Notes: generated by a model from the letters alone, not told the origin. A DNA stretch of 64,000 nt from Streptomyces griseocarneus (GCA_003674045.1 PENC01000006.1:124001-188000); one strand, 5' to 3'. Positions 35,187-44,172 are shown, numbered from the stretch's first letter. Translations and numbers: made by a program.

Positions 35187-36893
35187 TCACTCGATGCCGA
35201 TGAGCAGGGGAGCCGTCTGCTGGCCGCCGCGGTAGACGACGGTGTCCACGGCCAGGTGGGCGGCGCGTACGTGCCGCTCCAGTTGGTCGGCCACCGCGCT
35301 CGGCACCCCGGCGCCGAGGACGAGGGTGACCATCTCGCCGCCCGCCGCGAGCATCCGGTCGAGGACGGTCCCGGCGGTCGCCGCGAGGTCCGTGCCGATG
35401 ACGGCGACGTCGCCGTCGATGAGGCCGAGGACGTCGCCCGCCTGGCAGACGCCCGCCATGGTCCAGGACTGCCGCTCGGCGACGGCGAGCTCGGCGTACC
35501 GGGTGGCGCCCGCGGCCGCGGTCATGGCGACGACGTCCTCGTCGAAGCGGCGGCCCGGCTCGTGGACGGCGAGGGCGGCGATGCCCTGGACCGGGGAGCG
35601 GGTGGGGATGAGGGCGACGCGTACGCCCTCGGCGCGGGCCTGCTCGGCGGCGGCCGCGGCGGCGTGCCGCAGGTCGGGGTCGTTGGGCAGCAGCAGCACC
35701 TCGCGGGCGTGCGCGCGCCGGACGGCCTCGACCAGCTCGCCGCTGGCGGGCGGCTCGCCGGGCCGGGCCGCCACGACGGTGGCCCCGGCCTCCGCGCACA
35801 GCCCGGCCAGGCCCTCGCCCGGCACGACCGTGACCACGGCCCGCTGCACGGGCTCCCGGGTGCGGGCCGTGGCGTCCGCGGACCCGAAGTGGGTGATGCG
35901 GACGCGGTGGGGGCGCCCGGCGTCGATCCCGGCCTCCACGGCGGCCCCGGCGTCGTCCACGTGGACGTGGACGTTCCACAGGCCGTCCCCGCCGACGACG
36001 ACGAGGGAGTCGCCGAGCGCGTCGAGCCGGGTCCGCAACCGGGCCACGGCCTCGTCGTCGGCCTCCAGGAGGTAGATCACCTCGAAGGCGGGGCCGGCCG
36101 GGCCGTCGCCCGCCGCGGGCTCCGGGTGGCAGCCCTCGGTCCGCGCGGGCCGCCAGGCGCGCGGCTCCGGTGCCGGAGCGGTGACGGCCTCGGTGCGCCA
36201 CGCGTACGCGGCGACCGGCGCCGTCTCCCCCGACAGCGCCCGCGCGAGCGCGCCGAGCACCTCGACGAGGCCCAGGCCGCCCGCGTCGACCACCCCGGCG
36301 TCGCCGAGCACGTCGAGCTGGCCCGGGGTGACGGCGAGGGCGGTGCGGGCCGCCTCGTCCGCGGCGCGGGCCACGGCGGAGGCGTCGCCCCCGGTCTCCC
36401 CGGCAGCCCTGGCCGCGGCGGCGGCGACCGTGAGCACGGTGCCCTCCACCGGGCGGGCCACGCCCTCGTACGCGGACGCGACGGCGCGCGCCAGGGCCGC
36501 GCGCAGCAGTTCGCCGCCCTCGGCGCCCTCGGGCGCGGCGGCCAGGACCTCGGCCGTGCCGCGCAGGAGCTGCGCCAGGATCGTGCCGGAGTTGCCGCGG
36601 GCCCCTATGAGGGCGCCGTGCGCCATGGCCCGCGCGACCTCGGGGAGCGTGGGCGGAGCGGCGGGGTCCGCGGCGGCGTGGCCGTCGAAGACCGCCTCGA
36701 CGGCGCGGGAGGCCGACTCGACGGTCAGGTAGAGGTTGGTGCCGGTGTCCCCGTCCGCGACCGGGTAGACGTTGATCGCGTCGATCTCCTCGCGGGCCCG
36801 CCCGAGCGCGTCGAGGGCCAGGGCGCACCAGGTGCGCACCACGGCGGCAGCCCGGGGGCACCCCCGGACGGAGTCTGCGGGAGTGTGCGGCAC
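35187..36893 (-). CDS. DAK2-domain protein (FakA-like)
   Basis: A 568-residue protein related to the fatty acid kinase catalytic subunit FakA of Firmicutes. The GTG at 36893 has GAGGAGG 6 bases upstream. The N-terminal DhaL/DAK2 domain shows INVYPVADGDTGTNLYLTVE (about 38-57, metal-binding Asp residues) and GARGNSGTILAQLLRG. The C-terminal half resembles the FakA dimerisation and FakB-contact domains. If active, it would phosphorylate FakB-bound fatty acids. No FakB (DegV) gene is in the window, so the partner is unknown. Confidence 0.85.
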   Translation of the reverse strand: MPHTPADSVRGCPRAAAVVRTWCALALDALGRAREEIDAINVYPVADGDTGTNLYLTVESASRAVEAVFDGHAAADPAAPPTLPEVARAMAHGALIGARGNSGTILAQLLRGTAEVLAAAPEGAEGGELLRAALARAVASAYEGVARPVEGTVLTVAAAAARAAGETGGDASAVARAADEAARTALAVTPGQLDVLGDAGVVDAGGLGLVEVLGALARALSGETAPVAAYAWRTEAVTAPAPEPRAWRPARTEGCHPEPAAGDGPAGPAFEVIYLLEADDEAVARLRTRLDALGDSLVVVGGDGLWNVHVHVDDAGAAVEAGIDAGRPHRVRITHFGSADATARTREPVQRAVVTVVPGEGLAGLCAEAGATVVAARPGEPPASGELVEAVRRAHAREVLLLPNDPDLRHAAAAAAEQARAEGVRVALIPTRSPVQGIAALAVHEPGRRFDEDVVAMTAAAGATRYAELAVAERQSWTMAGVCQAGDVLGLIDGDVAVIGTDLAATAGTVLDRMLAAGGEMVTLVLGAGVPSAVADQLERHVRAAHLAVDTVVYRGGQQTAPLLIGIE

Positions 36894-37037
36894 CTGTGTC
36901 CTCCTCGGGCTCCTGGGGGCGTGGGCAGTGATCGGCAGCGTAGTCCTGCCGGGGCGGGGAGCGGGCGGCCGGGAGCGGATCGGGCAGGCATGGTAGTTTC
37001 GTTCTACGGAAGCAGTCGATGTATGCTGCTCCGGTTG

Positions 37038-37053
37038 CCTGATGAGAATCAGG
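37038..37053. repeat. Short palindrome upstream of rpmB
   Basis: CCTGAT-GAGA-ATCAGG lies about 110-120 bp before the rpmB start, downstream of a possible -10 TATGCT at 37022-37027. It could be a leader hairpin. Confidence 0.4.
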
Positions 37054-37160
37054 AACATCCCCTGGTACTGCCGGTCACTTCAGACCTCGGCACGCAGGGA
37101 TTCACCGTACGTGCCTGTTGTCTTCGTGCAAGCGAGGATGACCCGTCTTTGGAGTAACCC

Positions 37161-37346
37161 GTGGCTGCCAACTGCGACGTCTGCGGCAAGGGGCCGGGCT
37201 TCGGCAACGCTATCTCGCACTCGCACCGCCGTACCCCCCGTCGTTGGAACCCCAACATCCAGCGGGTGCGCGCAGTGATCGGGCGCACGCCGAAGCGGAT
37301 CAACGCCTGCACCTCGTGCATCAAGGCCGGTAAGGTCTCGCGCTGA
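37161..37346 (+). CDS. rpmB: 50S ribosomal protein L28 (zinc-binding form)
   Basis: Ribosomal protein of 61 residues starting at a GTG: MAANCDVCGKGPGFGNAISH. The Cys pairs CDVCGKG and CTSCIKAGK make it the C-plus, zinc-containing form, normally used when zinc is sufficient. It is divergent from the FakA-like gene with 267 bp between them and is followed by a classical intrinsic terminator. Confidence 0.98.
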   Translation: MAANCDVCGKGPGFGNAISHSHRRTPRRWNPNIQRVRAVIGRTPKRINACTSCIKAGKVSR

Positions 37347-37358
37347 ATTCAGTAGCGG

Positions 37359-37398
37359 AACCGGTCCATCCTCCGGGATGGGCCGGTTTTTCGTTTTT
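37359..37398 (+). terminator. rpmB intrinsic terminator with U-tract
   Basis: AACCGGTCCATC, a short CTCC loop and GGGATGGGCCGGTT form a stem, followed by TTTTTCGTTTTT. This is the clearest U-tract terminator in the window. Confidence 0.9.
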
Positions 37399-37420
37399 GT
37401 AGGCGGCCCGCCCGGCAGAT

Positions 37421-37512
37421 GCCCCGTAAGGGGCGCGGGGAACTGCGCGACCAGCCACGCACGGCCCGCAGTCGCGTACCAACCACAAGAGGCACCCCGG
37501 TAGGCGCGGCGG
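37421..37512 (+). repeat. Convergent-junction repeat, copy 4
   Basis: GCCCCGTAAGGGGC (37421-37434), then GCGGGGAACTGCGCGACCAG and a tail ending in CCCCGGTAGGCGC, just before the thiD stop. It lies between converging rpmB and thiD and follows the rpmB terminator. Confidence 0.85.
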
Positions 37513-37514
37513 CG

Positions 37515-38327
37515 TCAGCCCCTCAGACGCCACCCGTGATCCACCGGCCCGATCCCCGCCCCCAAGGAGAAGCCCCCCGCTATCGCCCCCGTGACATAGA
37601 GCTTCGCCTCCCGTACGGCCGACGGCACACCGTGCCCCGTCGCCAGATGCGAAGCGACGGCGGAAGCCAGGGTGCAGCCCGTCCCGTGGGTGTGCCGGTT
37701 GTCGTGGCGCGGAGCGCGCAGCCAGTGTTCCTCGGTGCCGTCCGTGAGGAAGTCGACGGCTTCGGAGCCGTCCAGGTGCCCGCCCTTGATGAGCGCCCAC
37801 GCGGGGCCGTACGAGAGCACGGCCTCGGCCGCGCGCCGCAGGTCGGCCTCCGTGGTGACGTGGACGCCCGTGAGCCAGGCGACCTCGTCGAGGTTGGGGG
37901 TGGCGACCGTCGCCAGGGGCAGCAGCCGCGTGCGGAGGGCGTCGAGCGCGGAGGCGGCCAGCAGCGGGTCGCCGTGCTTGGAGATGCCGACGGGGTCGAC
38001 GACCACGGGGGCGCCGACCCCGGTGAGGAGTTCCGCCACGGTCTCCACGAGCTCGGCGGAGGCGAGCATCCCGGTCTTGACGGCCTCGACGCCGATGTCG
38101 TCGACGACGCTGCGGAACTGGGCGCGGACCGCCTCGGCGGGCAGCGGCCAGGCGCCCTGGACGCCGAGCGAGTTCTGGGCGGTGACGGCGGTGAGCACGC
38201 TCATGCCGTGCACGCCGAGCGCGAGCATCGTCTTGAGGTCGGCCTGGATGCCCGCACCGCCGCCGGAGTCGGAACCGGCGACGGTCAGCACGCGCGGGGG
38301 GCGGGACGGGGAAGAAGGAGCCGGCAT
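37515..38327 (-). CDS. thiD: Hydroxymethylpyrimidine/phosphomethylpyrimidine kinase
   Basis: Two successive phosphorylations of the thiamine pyrimidine precursor (HMP to HMP-PP). The 270 residues show the ribokinase-fold signature VAGSDSGGGAGIQADLKTML (about 16-35), VVDPVGISKHGDPLL, and the C-terminal anion-hole motif NTHGTGCTLASAVASHLA-like sequence HTHGTGCTLASAVA. It lies 30 bp downstream of thiL, so the two probably form a thiamine operon. No TPP riboswitch was recognised here. Confidence 0.97.
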   Translation of the reverse strand: MPAPSSPSRPPRVLTVAGSDSGGGAGIQADLKTMLALGVHGMSVLTAVTAQNSLGVQGAWPLPAEAVRAQFRSVVDDIGVEAVKTGMLASAELVETVAELLTGVGAPVVVDPVGISKHGDPLLAASALDALRTRLLPLATVATPNLDEVAWLTGVHVTTEADLRRAAEAVLSYGPAWALIKGGHLDGSEAVDFLTDGTEEHWLRAPRHDNRHTHGTGCTLASAVASHLATGHGVPSAVREAKLYVTGAIAGGFSLGAGIGPVDHGWRLRG

Positions 38328-38357
38328 GCGGCCGAATCTACTCGCCGCCCCCGCCGT

Positions 38358-39329
38358 CTATTCGTGGGGGCCGTCGTCCCCGAAGTGGTCCCAGCCGCCC
38401 GCCTTGTCCCAGGGGGCACCGTCGACGGTCACCTGCGGCAGCGCGGAGGGGCTGACGACCTCGCCGATCACCTTCCAGCGGGCGGGGAGTTTCACGTCCG
38501 GCGGGAAGGTCGCGACGATCGCGTGGTCCTCTCCCCCGGTGAGCACCCACTGCAGCGGGTCGACGCCGACGGCCTGGCCGATGTCGGACATCTGGGTGGG
38601 CACGTCGATGGCGGCCGTCCGCAGGTCGATGCGGACCTTGCTGGCGTCGGCGATGTGCCCGAGGTCGGCGATGAGGCCGTCGCTGACGTCGGTCATGGCC
38701 GTCGCGCCGAGATCGGCGGCGGCGGGTCCCGCGTGGTACGGCGGCTCGGGGCGGCGGTGCGCCTCGACGAAGGCGCGCGGCGAGCGGAAACCGCGGGCGA
38801 GCACCGCGAGCCCGGCGGCGGACCAGCCGAGCCAGCCCGTGACGGCGACGACGTCGCCGGGCTGGGCGCCGGAGCGGGTGACCGGCTCGTGGTTGCGCAG
38901 GTCGCCCAGGGCCGTGATGGCCACGGTGATGGTGTCACCGCGCACCACGTCCCCGCCGACCACGGCGGCGCCCGCGACCTGGCACTCGTCGCGGATGCCG
39001 TCCATCAGCTCGGTGGGCCAGGTGGCGGGGAGTTCGGCGGGCACCACGAGCGCGAGCAGCACGGCGGTCGGGACGGCGCCCATGGCCGCGATGTCGGCGA
39101 GGTTCTGCGCGGCCGCCTTGCGGCCGACGTCGTAGGCCGTGGACCAGTCGCGCCGGAAGTGCCGCCCTTCCAGGAGCACGTCGGTGCTGGCCACGACCCT
39201 CCGGTCGGGAGCGGCGACCACCGCGGCGTCGTCCCCCGGCCCGAGCCTGACCGCAGGGGTGGTGGTGAGCCGGGAAGTAAGCTCTCTGATGAGCCCGAAC
39301 TCCCCCAACTCGCCCACGGTGCCTTTCAC
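38358..39329 (-). CDS. thiL: Thiamine-monophosphate kinase
   Basis: Final step of thiamine diphosphate synthesis. The 323 residues start at a GTG: MKGTVGELGEFGLIRELTSR, with GGAGG 6 bases upstream. The ATP-binding VRLGPGDDAAVVAAPDRR, the metal-binding ASTDVLLEGRHF and NLADIAAMGAVPTA, GDVVRGDTITV and the C-terminal VLTGGEDHAIVATFPPDV are all typical. Coupled to thiD. Confidence 0.97.
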   Translation of the reverse strand: MKGTVGELGEFGLIRELTSRLTTTPAVRLGPGDDAAVVAAPDRRVVASTDVLLEGRHFRRDWSTAYDVGRKAAAQNLADIAAMGAVPTAVLLALVVPAELPATWPTELMDGIRDECQVAGAAVVGGDVVRGDTITVAITALGDLRNHEPVTRSGAQPGDVVAVTGWLGWSAAGLAVLARGFRSPRAFVEAHRRPEPPYHAGPAAADLGATAMTDVSDGLIADLGHIADASKVRIDLRTAAIDVPTQMSDIGQAVGVDPLQWVLTGGEDHAIVATFPPDVKLPARWKVIGEVVSPSALPQVTVDGAPWDKAGGWDHFGDDGPHE

Positions 39330-39466
39330 TGAGCTCCTCCTAGGAGTATCGGTTGTGACATTCGCCGCGCCGCGCAGGCAGCGCGGGTCTCCCCGCGCCG
39401 TACGGCGACGCGGTACCGTGGCGTCTCTTCTCCCCACATGATCCTCGTAGCCGCCCTGGAGGTTCC

Positions 39467-39700
39467 GTGGTACAGGCGTACATCCTGATCCAGACCGAGG
39501 TCGGCAAGGCGTCGACCGTGGCCGAAGTCATCGCGAAGATCACGGGCGTGATCCAGGCGGAGGACGTGACGGGTCCGTACGACGTGATCGTGCGTGCCCA
39601 GGCGGACACCGTCGACGAGCTCGGCCGGATGGTGGTCGCAAAGGTCCAGCAGGTGGAGGGGATCACCCGCACCCTGACCTGTCCGGTGGTCCATCTGTAG
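39467..39700 (+). CDS. Stand-alone Lrp/AsnC ligand-binding (RAM) domain protein
   Basis: A 77-residue protein that is only the C-terminal effector domain of Lrp/AsnC regulators, without a DNA-binding part: VQAYILIQTEVGKASTVAEV, then GVIQAEDVTGPYDVIVRAQA and VQQVEGITRTLTCPVVHL. Such small proteins (SraA-like) form oligomers that bind small ligands, often amino acids; the role here is unknown. It is divergent from thiL and 19 bp before the lipoprotein gene. Confidence 0.88.
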   Translation: MVQAYILIQTEVGKASTVAEVIAKITGVIQAEDVTGPYDVIVRAQADTVDELGRMVVAKVQQVEGITRTLTCPVVHL

Positions 39701-39719
39701 CTCCCCGTATGCTCGCCCG

Positions 39720-40226
39720 GTGAAGTCTTCGCTCCGCCGGTCGCTCGGCCTGCCCGTCCTCGCCGTCCTGTTCGCCGCCGTGGGCTGCTCCTCGGACGGC
39801 GGGACGGCGGGGCCGGCGGTGCCCACCCCGCCCGCCCGTGCCGTCGGTCCCTGCAAGGACCTGCACAAGGCCCTGCCGGACACCGTGGACGGGCTGAAGC
39901 GGCGTGGCACCGATCCCGCGTCCGATTTCACCGCCGCCTGGGGCGACCCGGCGGTCTCGCTGCGCTGCGGAGTGAAGCGCCCCGAGATCATCCGGGCCGG
40001 TTCCACGACGTACGCGCCGACCACGGGCTCCGTGGAGGCGGACGGTGTCGAGTGGCTGCCGGAGCGGCAGCCGGACGGCAGCGTCCGCTGCACCACGGTG
40101 CACCGTGAGGTGTGGGTGGAGGTGACGCTGCCGAAGAAGGTCGCCGGTGACGCGGGCGACATCGGCGCGCTCACCGATCTCGCCGACGCCGTCAAGAAGA
40201 CGATCCCCTTCGGCTACGTCGAGTAG
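39720..40226 (+). CDS. DUF3515-family lipoprotein
   Basis: A 168-residue protein with a lipoprotein signal peptide: SLRRSLGLPVLAVLFAAVGCSS, in which Cys23 would be the lipid-modified residue. The mature part has GPCKDLHKALPDTVDGLKRR, WGDPAVSLRCGV and DGVEWLPERQPDGSVRCTTVHREVWVEV, matching actinobacterial DUF3515. The function is not known. It converges on ddl with only 3 bp between stop codons. Confidence 0.85.
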   Translation: MKSSLRRSLGLPVLAVLFAAVGCSSDGGTAGPAVPTPPARAVGPCKDLHKALPDTVDGLKRRGTDPASDFTAAWGDPAVSLRCGVKRPEIIRAGSTTYAPTTGSVEADGVEWLPERQPDGSVRCTTVHREVWVEVTLPKKVAGDAGDIGALTDLADAVKKTIPFGYVE

Positions 40227-40229
40227 CGG

Positions 40230-41381
40230 TCAGCGCAGCCCGGTGGAGCGGCGCAGTGCCGCCTCGACGAGCGCGTCGACCAGCTCGGGGTAGCTCAGGC
40301 CGGTCTCCTGCCACATGCGCGGGTACATGGAGATGGGCGTGAAGCCGGGCATGGTGTTGATCTCGTTGATGACGAACTCGCCGTCCTCGGTGAGGAAGAA
40401 GTCCGCACGGACGAGACCCTCGCAGGACACCGCGTCGAAGGCCTGGACGGCCAGTTCCTGGACGCGGGCGGTCTGCTCCGGCGTGAGCGGCGCGGGCACG
40501 ATCCCGGCGGCGGAGTCGATGTACTTCGCCTCGAAGTCGTAGAAGTCGTGCGCGGTGACCGGGGGGATCTCGGCGGGGAGGCTGGCGCGCGGCCCGTCCT
40601 CGAACTCGAGCACGCCGCACTCGATCTCCCGGCCGCGGAGCAGCGACTCGACGAGGATCTTGGGGTCGTGACGGCGGGCCTCGGCGATGGCGTCGTCCAG
40701 GCCGGAGAGGTCGTCGACCTTGGTGATGCCCATGGAGGAGCCGGCGCGGGCGGGCTTCACGAAAACCGGCCAGCCGTGCTCGCCGGCGAAGTCCACGATC
40801 TTCTTGCGGGCGGCGGCCGGGTCGGCCCACTCGCGGGGGCGGATCACCTCGTAGGGGCCGACGGGCAGGCCGTAGGAGATGAAGACGCGCTTCATGTACT
40901 CCTTGTCCTGGCCGACGGCGGAGGCGAGGACACCGGCGCCCACGTAGGGGATGCCGGAGAGCTCCAGCATGCCCTGGAGGGTGCCGTCCTCGCCGTACGG
41001 GCCGTGCAGCACGGGGAAGACGACGTCGACCTCGCCCAGGGCCTTGGGCACGGCGCCCGGCTCGCTGTAGACGACCTCGCGGGAGGACGGGTCGACCGGC
41101 AGCACCACGGTGCCGTCGGGCGACTGCGCGATGCCCTCGACGCTGGGCAGCGTCCGGTCGGCGATGGCCATCCGCTCGGGGTCGTCGGCGGTGAGCGCCC
41201 AACGGCCGTCCGTGGTAATGCCGATCGGCAGCACGTCGTACTTCGACCGGTCGATGGCGCCGAGCACGGCGCCCGCGGTGACGACCGAGATGGCGTGCTC
41301 GGAACTACGACCGCCGAACACCACCGCGACGCGCGGCTTACGGCTCCGGTCAGGGCTCTGGGAGGTGGTCTCGCTGCTCAT
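40230..41381 (-). CDS. ddl: D-alanine--D-alanine ligase
   Basis: ATP-grasp ligase that makes D-Ala-D-Ala for peptidoglycan. The 383 residues have the N-terminal VAVVFGGRSSEHAISVVTAG, the PVLHGPYGEDGTLQGMLE loop, the ATP-grasp segment PVFVKPARAGSSMGITKV, and the C-terminal GEFVINEINTMPGFTPISMYP with metal-binding Glu/Asn. It starts the ddl-gpsA-plsC region of the minus strand, transcribed after gpsA. Confidence 0.97.
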   Translation of the reverse strand: MSSETTSQSPDRSRKPRVAVVFGGRSSEHAISVVTAGAVLGAIDRSKYDVLPIGITTDGRWALTADDPERMAIADRTLPSVEGIAQSPDGTVVLPVDPSSREVVYSEPGAVPKALGEVDVVFPVLHGPYGEDGTLQGMLELSGIPYVGAGVLASAVGQDKEYMKRVFISYGLPVGPYEVIRPREWADPAAARKKIVDFAGEHGWPVFVKPARAGSSMGITKVDDLSGLDDAIAEARRHDPKILVESLLRGREIECGVLEFEDGPRASLPAEIPPVTAHDFYDFEAKYIDSAAGIVPAPLTPEQTARVQELAVQAFDAVSCEGLVRADFFLTEDGEFVINEINTMPGFTPISMYPRMWQETGLSYPELVDALVEAALRRSTGLR

Positions 41382-41415
41382 ATCGCGACGAGACTACCTG
41401 GTGGGCCGGGATGGG

Positions 41416-42417
41416 TCAGTGCCGCTCGGCCTTGGCGCTGCGCGACATCAGCTCCTTGAGCGCCACCAGCGGGGGCTTCCCGCCGTGCACGATCTCCACG
41501 ACGGTCTCCGTGATCGGCATGTCGACGTCGTGGCGGCGGGCCAGATCCAGCACGGACTCGCAGGACTTGACGCCCTCGGCGGTCTGCCTGGTGACGGCGA
41601 CGGTCTCGGCGAGGGTCATGCCGCGGCCGAGGCAGGCGCCGAAGGTGCGGTTGCGGGAGAGCGGCGAGGCGCAGGTGGCGACGAGGTCGCCCATGCCCGC
41701 GAGGCCGGCGAAGGTGTGCGCGTCGGCGCCCATGGCGAGGCCGAGGCGGGTGGTCTCGGCGAGGCCGCGGGTGATGAGCGAGGCCTTGGCGTTGTCGCCG
41801 AGGCCCATGCCGTCGGCGATGCCCACGGCGAGCGCGATGACGTTCTTGACGGCGCCCCCGAGCTCGCAGCCGACGACGTCGGTGTTGGTGTAGGGGCGGA
41901 AGTAGGCGGTGTGGCAGGCGCTCTGGAGCCGCCGGGCGACGGCCTCGTCCGGGCAGGCGACGACGGCCGCGGCGGGCTGCCGGGCGGCGATCTCCTTGGC
42001 GAGGTTGGGGCCCGTGAGCACGGCCACGCGCTCCGCGGGGACCTTGGCGACCTCCTCGATCACCTCGCTCATCCGCTTGGCGGTGCCGAGTTCGACGCCC
42101 TTCATCAGGGAGACGAGGACGGTGCCGTCGGCCAGCAGGGGCGCCCACTCGGTGAGGTTGCCGCGCAGGGTCTGGGAGGGGACGGCGAGGACGGTGAAGG
42201 CCGCGCCCGCGGCCGCCTCGGCGGGGTCGGTGGTGGCCCGTACGGAGGCGGGGAGCTCGACGCCCGGGAGGTAGTCGGGGTTGGTGCGGGTGGTGTTGAT
42301 GGCGTCGACGAGGGCCTCGCGGCGGCCCCACATCGTCACCTCGCACCCGGCGTCGGCGAGGATCATCGCGAAGGCGGTGCCCCAGGAACCGGTGCCGAAG
42401 ACGGCGCAGCGCGTCAC
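41416..42417 (-). CDS. gpsA: Glycerol-3-phosphate dehydrogenase [NAD(P)+]
   Basis: Reduces dihydroxyacetone phosphate to glycerol-3-phosphate for phospholipid synthesis. The 333 residues start at a GTG: MTRCAVFGTGSWGTAFAMIL with the nucleotide-binding GTGSWG. The catalytic lysine lies in ELGGAVKNVIALAVGIADG, and GDNAKASLITRGLAE is the substrate loop. Its start overlaps the plsC stop by 4 bp (GTGA), coupling it to plsC, whose product uses glycerol-3-phosphate-derived substrates. Confidence 0.97.
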   Translation of the reverse strand: MTRCAVFGTGSWGTAFAMILADAGCEVTMWGRREALVDAINTTRTNPDYLPGVELPASVRATTDPAEAAAGAAFTVLAVPSQTLRGNLTEWAPLLADGTVLVSLMKGVELGTAKRMSEVIEEVAKVPAERVAVLTGPNLAKEIAARQPAAAVVACPDEAVARRLQSACHTAYFRPYTNTDVVGCELGGAVKNVIALAVGIADGMGLGDNAKASLITRGLAETTRLGLAMGADAHTFAGLAGMGDLVATCASPLSRNRTFGACLGRGMTLAETVAVTRQTAEGVKSCESVLDLARRHDVDMPITETVVEIVHGGKPPLVALKELMSRSAKAERH

Positions 42418-43163
42418 TTGCTCTCCTCCTGGGCCTTCCTGCGGACCTCGGCGCGGGCCTTGCGGTGGTTGTACGGCTCGGCGGGAGCGGGCTCCCCGCG
42501 CAGTTCGGCGAGCAGGGCCGTGATGGCCGCCATGATGTCCTCCGTGGCGGCGCGCAGCACCTCGGCGGTGGGCTCCTTGCCGTAGTACTTCGAGAGGTCC
42601 ACGGGCGGGCCCGCGAGCACCCGGAGCGTCTTGCGGGGGAAGAGCCGGAGCTTCTTCTCCTTGGCGTAGGGCGGCATGGCCTCGTGGGCGCCCCACTGGG
42701 CGACGGGGACGACGGGCGCGCGGGTGAGCAGCGCCACACGGGCGGCGCCGGTCTTGCCCTCCATCGGCCACAGCTCGGGATCGCGGGTGAGGGTGCCCTC
42801 CGGGTAGAAGGACACGCACTCGCCCTTCTCGATGGCCTCGACGGCGGCGCGGAAGGCGGTGGCGGCGTCGGTGGTCTCGCGGTAGACGGGGATCTGCCCG
42901 GTGCCGCGCAGGATCGCGCCGACGAAGCTGCCCTTGAACAGGGCGGCCTTGGCCAGGAAGCGGGGGACGCGCCCGGTGTTGTACTGGAAGTGCGCGTAGG
43001 AGAGCGGGTCGAGATACGAGTTGTGGTTGACGGCGGTGATAAATCCGCCGTCGGCCGGAATGTGCTCCATTCCTCGCCAGTCCCGCTTGAACAGAACCAC
43101 GAGCGGCGGTTTTGCCAACACCGCGGTAAAGCGGTACCAGAAGCCGATTCTGTGGCGGGACAC
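42414..43163 (-). CDS. plsC: 1-acylglycerol-3-phosphate acyltransferase
   Basis: Adds the second acyl chain to make phosphatidic acid. The 249 residues start at a GTG: MSRHRIGFWYRFTAVLAKPP. The acyltransferase box NHNSYLD (HX4D) is at about residues 46-52, and block III FYPEGTLTRDPELWPME follows at about 120. One or two hydrophobic segments could associate with the membrane. Coupled to gpsA through a 4-bp overlap. Confidence 0.95.
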   Translation of the reverse strand: MSRHRIGFWYRFTAVLAKPPLVVLFKRDWRGMEHIPADGGFITAVNHNSYLDPLSYAHFQYNTGRVPRFLAKAALFKGSFVGAILRGTGQIPVYRETTDAATAFRAAVEAIEKGECVSFYPEGTLTRDPELWPMEGKTGAARVALLTRAPVVPVAQWGAHEAMPPYAKEKKLRLFPRKTLRVLAGPPVDLSKYYGKEPTAEVLRAATEDIMAAITALLAELRGEPAPAEPYNHRKARAEVRRKAQEESK

Positions 43164-43323
43164 TCGGACACCCTTCTCTTGGGACCTGGGGGATGTGTGA
43201 ACCTTGGGGCCGCACAAGTGTCGCCCCAGGTACCCGGTCTGTCGAGAACACCGTAACCCCGCGCTCCCCGAGCGTCTGCGGCAGCGGGTGACAATGAGGC
43301 TGATGCTGAGAGAGGGGGCGGAT

Positions 43324-43956
43324 GTGGTCTGGACCCTGGTGGTCCCCGTGAAACCGCTGTCCCGGGCCAAGAGCCGTCTCGTGGGGGGCCCGGGGCGGAT
43401 GCCGGACCGGACCGCGCTGGCGCTGGCCTTCGCGCTGGACACGGTCGCGGCGGCGTTGGCCTGCCAGGCGGTGTCCGGTGTGGTGGTCGTCACGGACGAT
43501 CCGGTGGCGGGCGGGCGGCTCGGGGCGCTCGGGGCGCGGGTGCTGCCGGAGCCGGCGGGCGGAAAGGGGCTGAACGGCGCCCTTGCGCACGGCGCGCGAA
43601 GTGTGCGTACGGGGCGGCCGGGGGCGGCGGTGGCGACGTTGAACGCGGATCTGCCCGCTTTGCGGCCGGTGGAACTCGGGCGGGTGCTCGATTCCGCCGG
43701 AGAATTCCCGCGGTCTTTTCTCGCCGATGCGGCGGGAATCGGGACGACACTTCTCGCGGCGGCCCCGGGAATGGAATTGGCTCCGGCGTTCGAGGGACAG
43801 TCGCGCATCCGGCACCGGGCGTCGGGGGCTCATGAGATCGAGCTGACGGACGTGGATTCCGTGCGCCAGGACGTGGACACGGCGGAGGATTTGCGGACGG
43901 CTCTGGCACTGGGCGTGGGCCCGCGGACGACCGCCGCAGCGACGGTGCTGACGTAG
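43324..43956 (+). CDS. cofC: 2-phospho-L-lactate guanylyltransferase (CofC-like)
   Basis: Likely coenzyme F420 pathway enzyme that activates phospholactate or phosphoenolpyruvate with GTP. The GTG at 43324, about 7 bases after GAGAGAGGGGG, gives 210 residues starting MVWTLVVPVKPLSRAKSRL, the conserved N-terminus with the nucleotide-binding KxxxxAKSRL. VVVVTDDPVAGGRL and ATLNADLPALRPVELGRVL carry the acidic catalytic motifs. Earlier in-frame starts would add about 40 residues that look non-coding. Confidence 0.82.
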   Translation: MVWTLVVPVKPLSRAKSRLVGGPGRMPDRTALALAFALDTVAAALACQAVSGVVVVTDDPVAGGRLGALGARVLPEPAGGKGLNGALAHGARSVRTGRPGAAVATLNADLPALRPVELGRVLDSAGEFPRSFLADAAGIGTTLLAAAPGMELAPAFEGQSRIRHRASGAHEIELTDVDSVRQDVDTAEDLRTALALGVGPRTTAAATVLT

Positions 43957-43966
43957 GCTCGGGCCC

Positions 43967-44158
43967 ATGCAGGCCACCGCGTACACGTACGACCCCCAGA
44001 CCCGCTCCGGCAGCGTGCTGCTGGACGACGGCACCCCCGTACCGTTCGACACCGCCGCCTTCGACGCAGGCGCCCTGCGCCTCCTCCGCCCGGGCCAGCG
44101 GGTCCGCATCGAGTACACCGGGGACGCCATCTCCCTGGTGACACTGCAGACGTTCTGA
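43967..44158 (+). CDS. Small conserved protein of unknown function
   Basis: A 63-residue protein starting MQATAYTYDPQTRSGSVLLD and containing GTPVPFDTAAFDAGALRLLRPGQRVRIEYTG. The pattern of short strands and a GQRVRIE turn suggests a small beta-barrel related to cold-shock proteins, but this is inference. It follows the cofC-like gene after 10 bp, so they are probably co-transcribed. Confidence 0.75.
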   Translation: MQATAYTYDPQTRSGSVLLDDGTPVPFDTAAFDAGALRLLRPGQRVRIEYTGDAISLVTLQTF

Positions 44159-44172
44159 GGGCCCCGCAAGAC

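Noticed and set aside
37038..37053. Possible Zur (zinc regulator) box upstream of rpmB
   Set aside because: CCTGAT-GAGA-ATCAGG matches only part of the Zur consensus, and this rpmB is the zinc-containing form, which is not normally Zur-repressed.
39330..39466. Possible TPP riboswitch upstream of thiL-thiD
   Set aside because: The conserved CTGAGA and surrounding helices were not found in this 137-bp region.
40227..40229. Search for the convergent repeat between the DUF3515 gene and ddl
   Set aside because: Only 3 bp separate the stop codons, so no repeat can fit.
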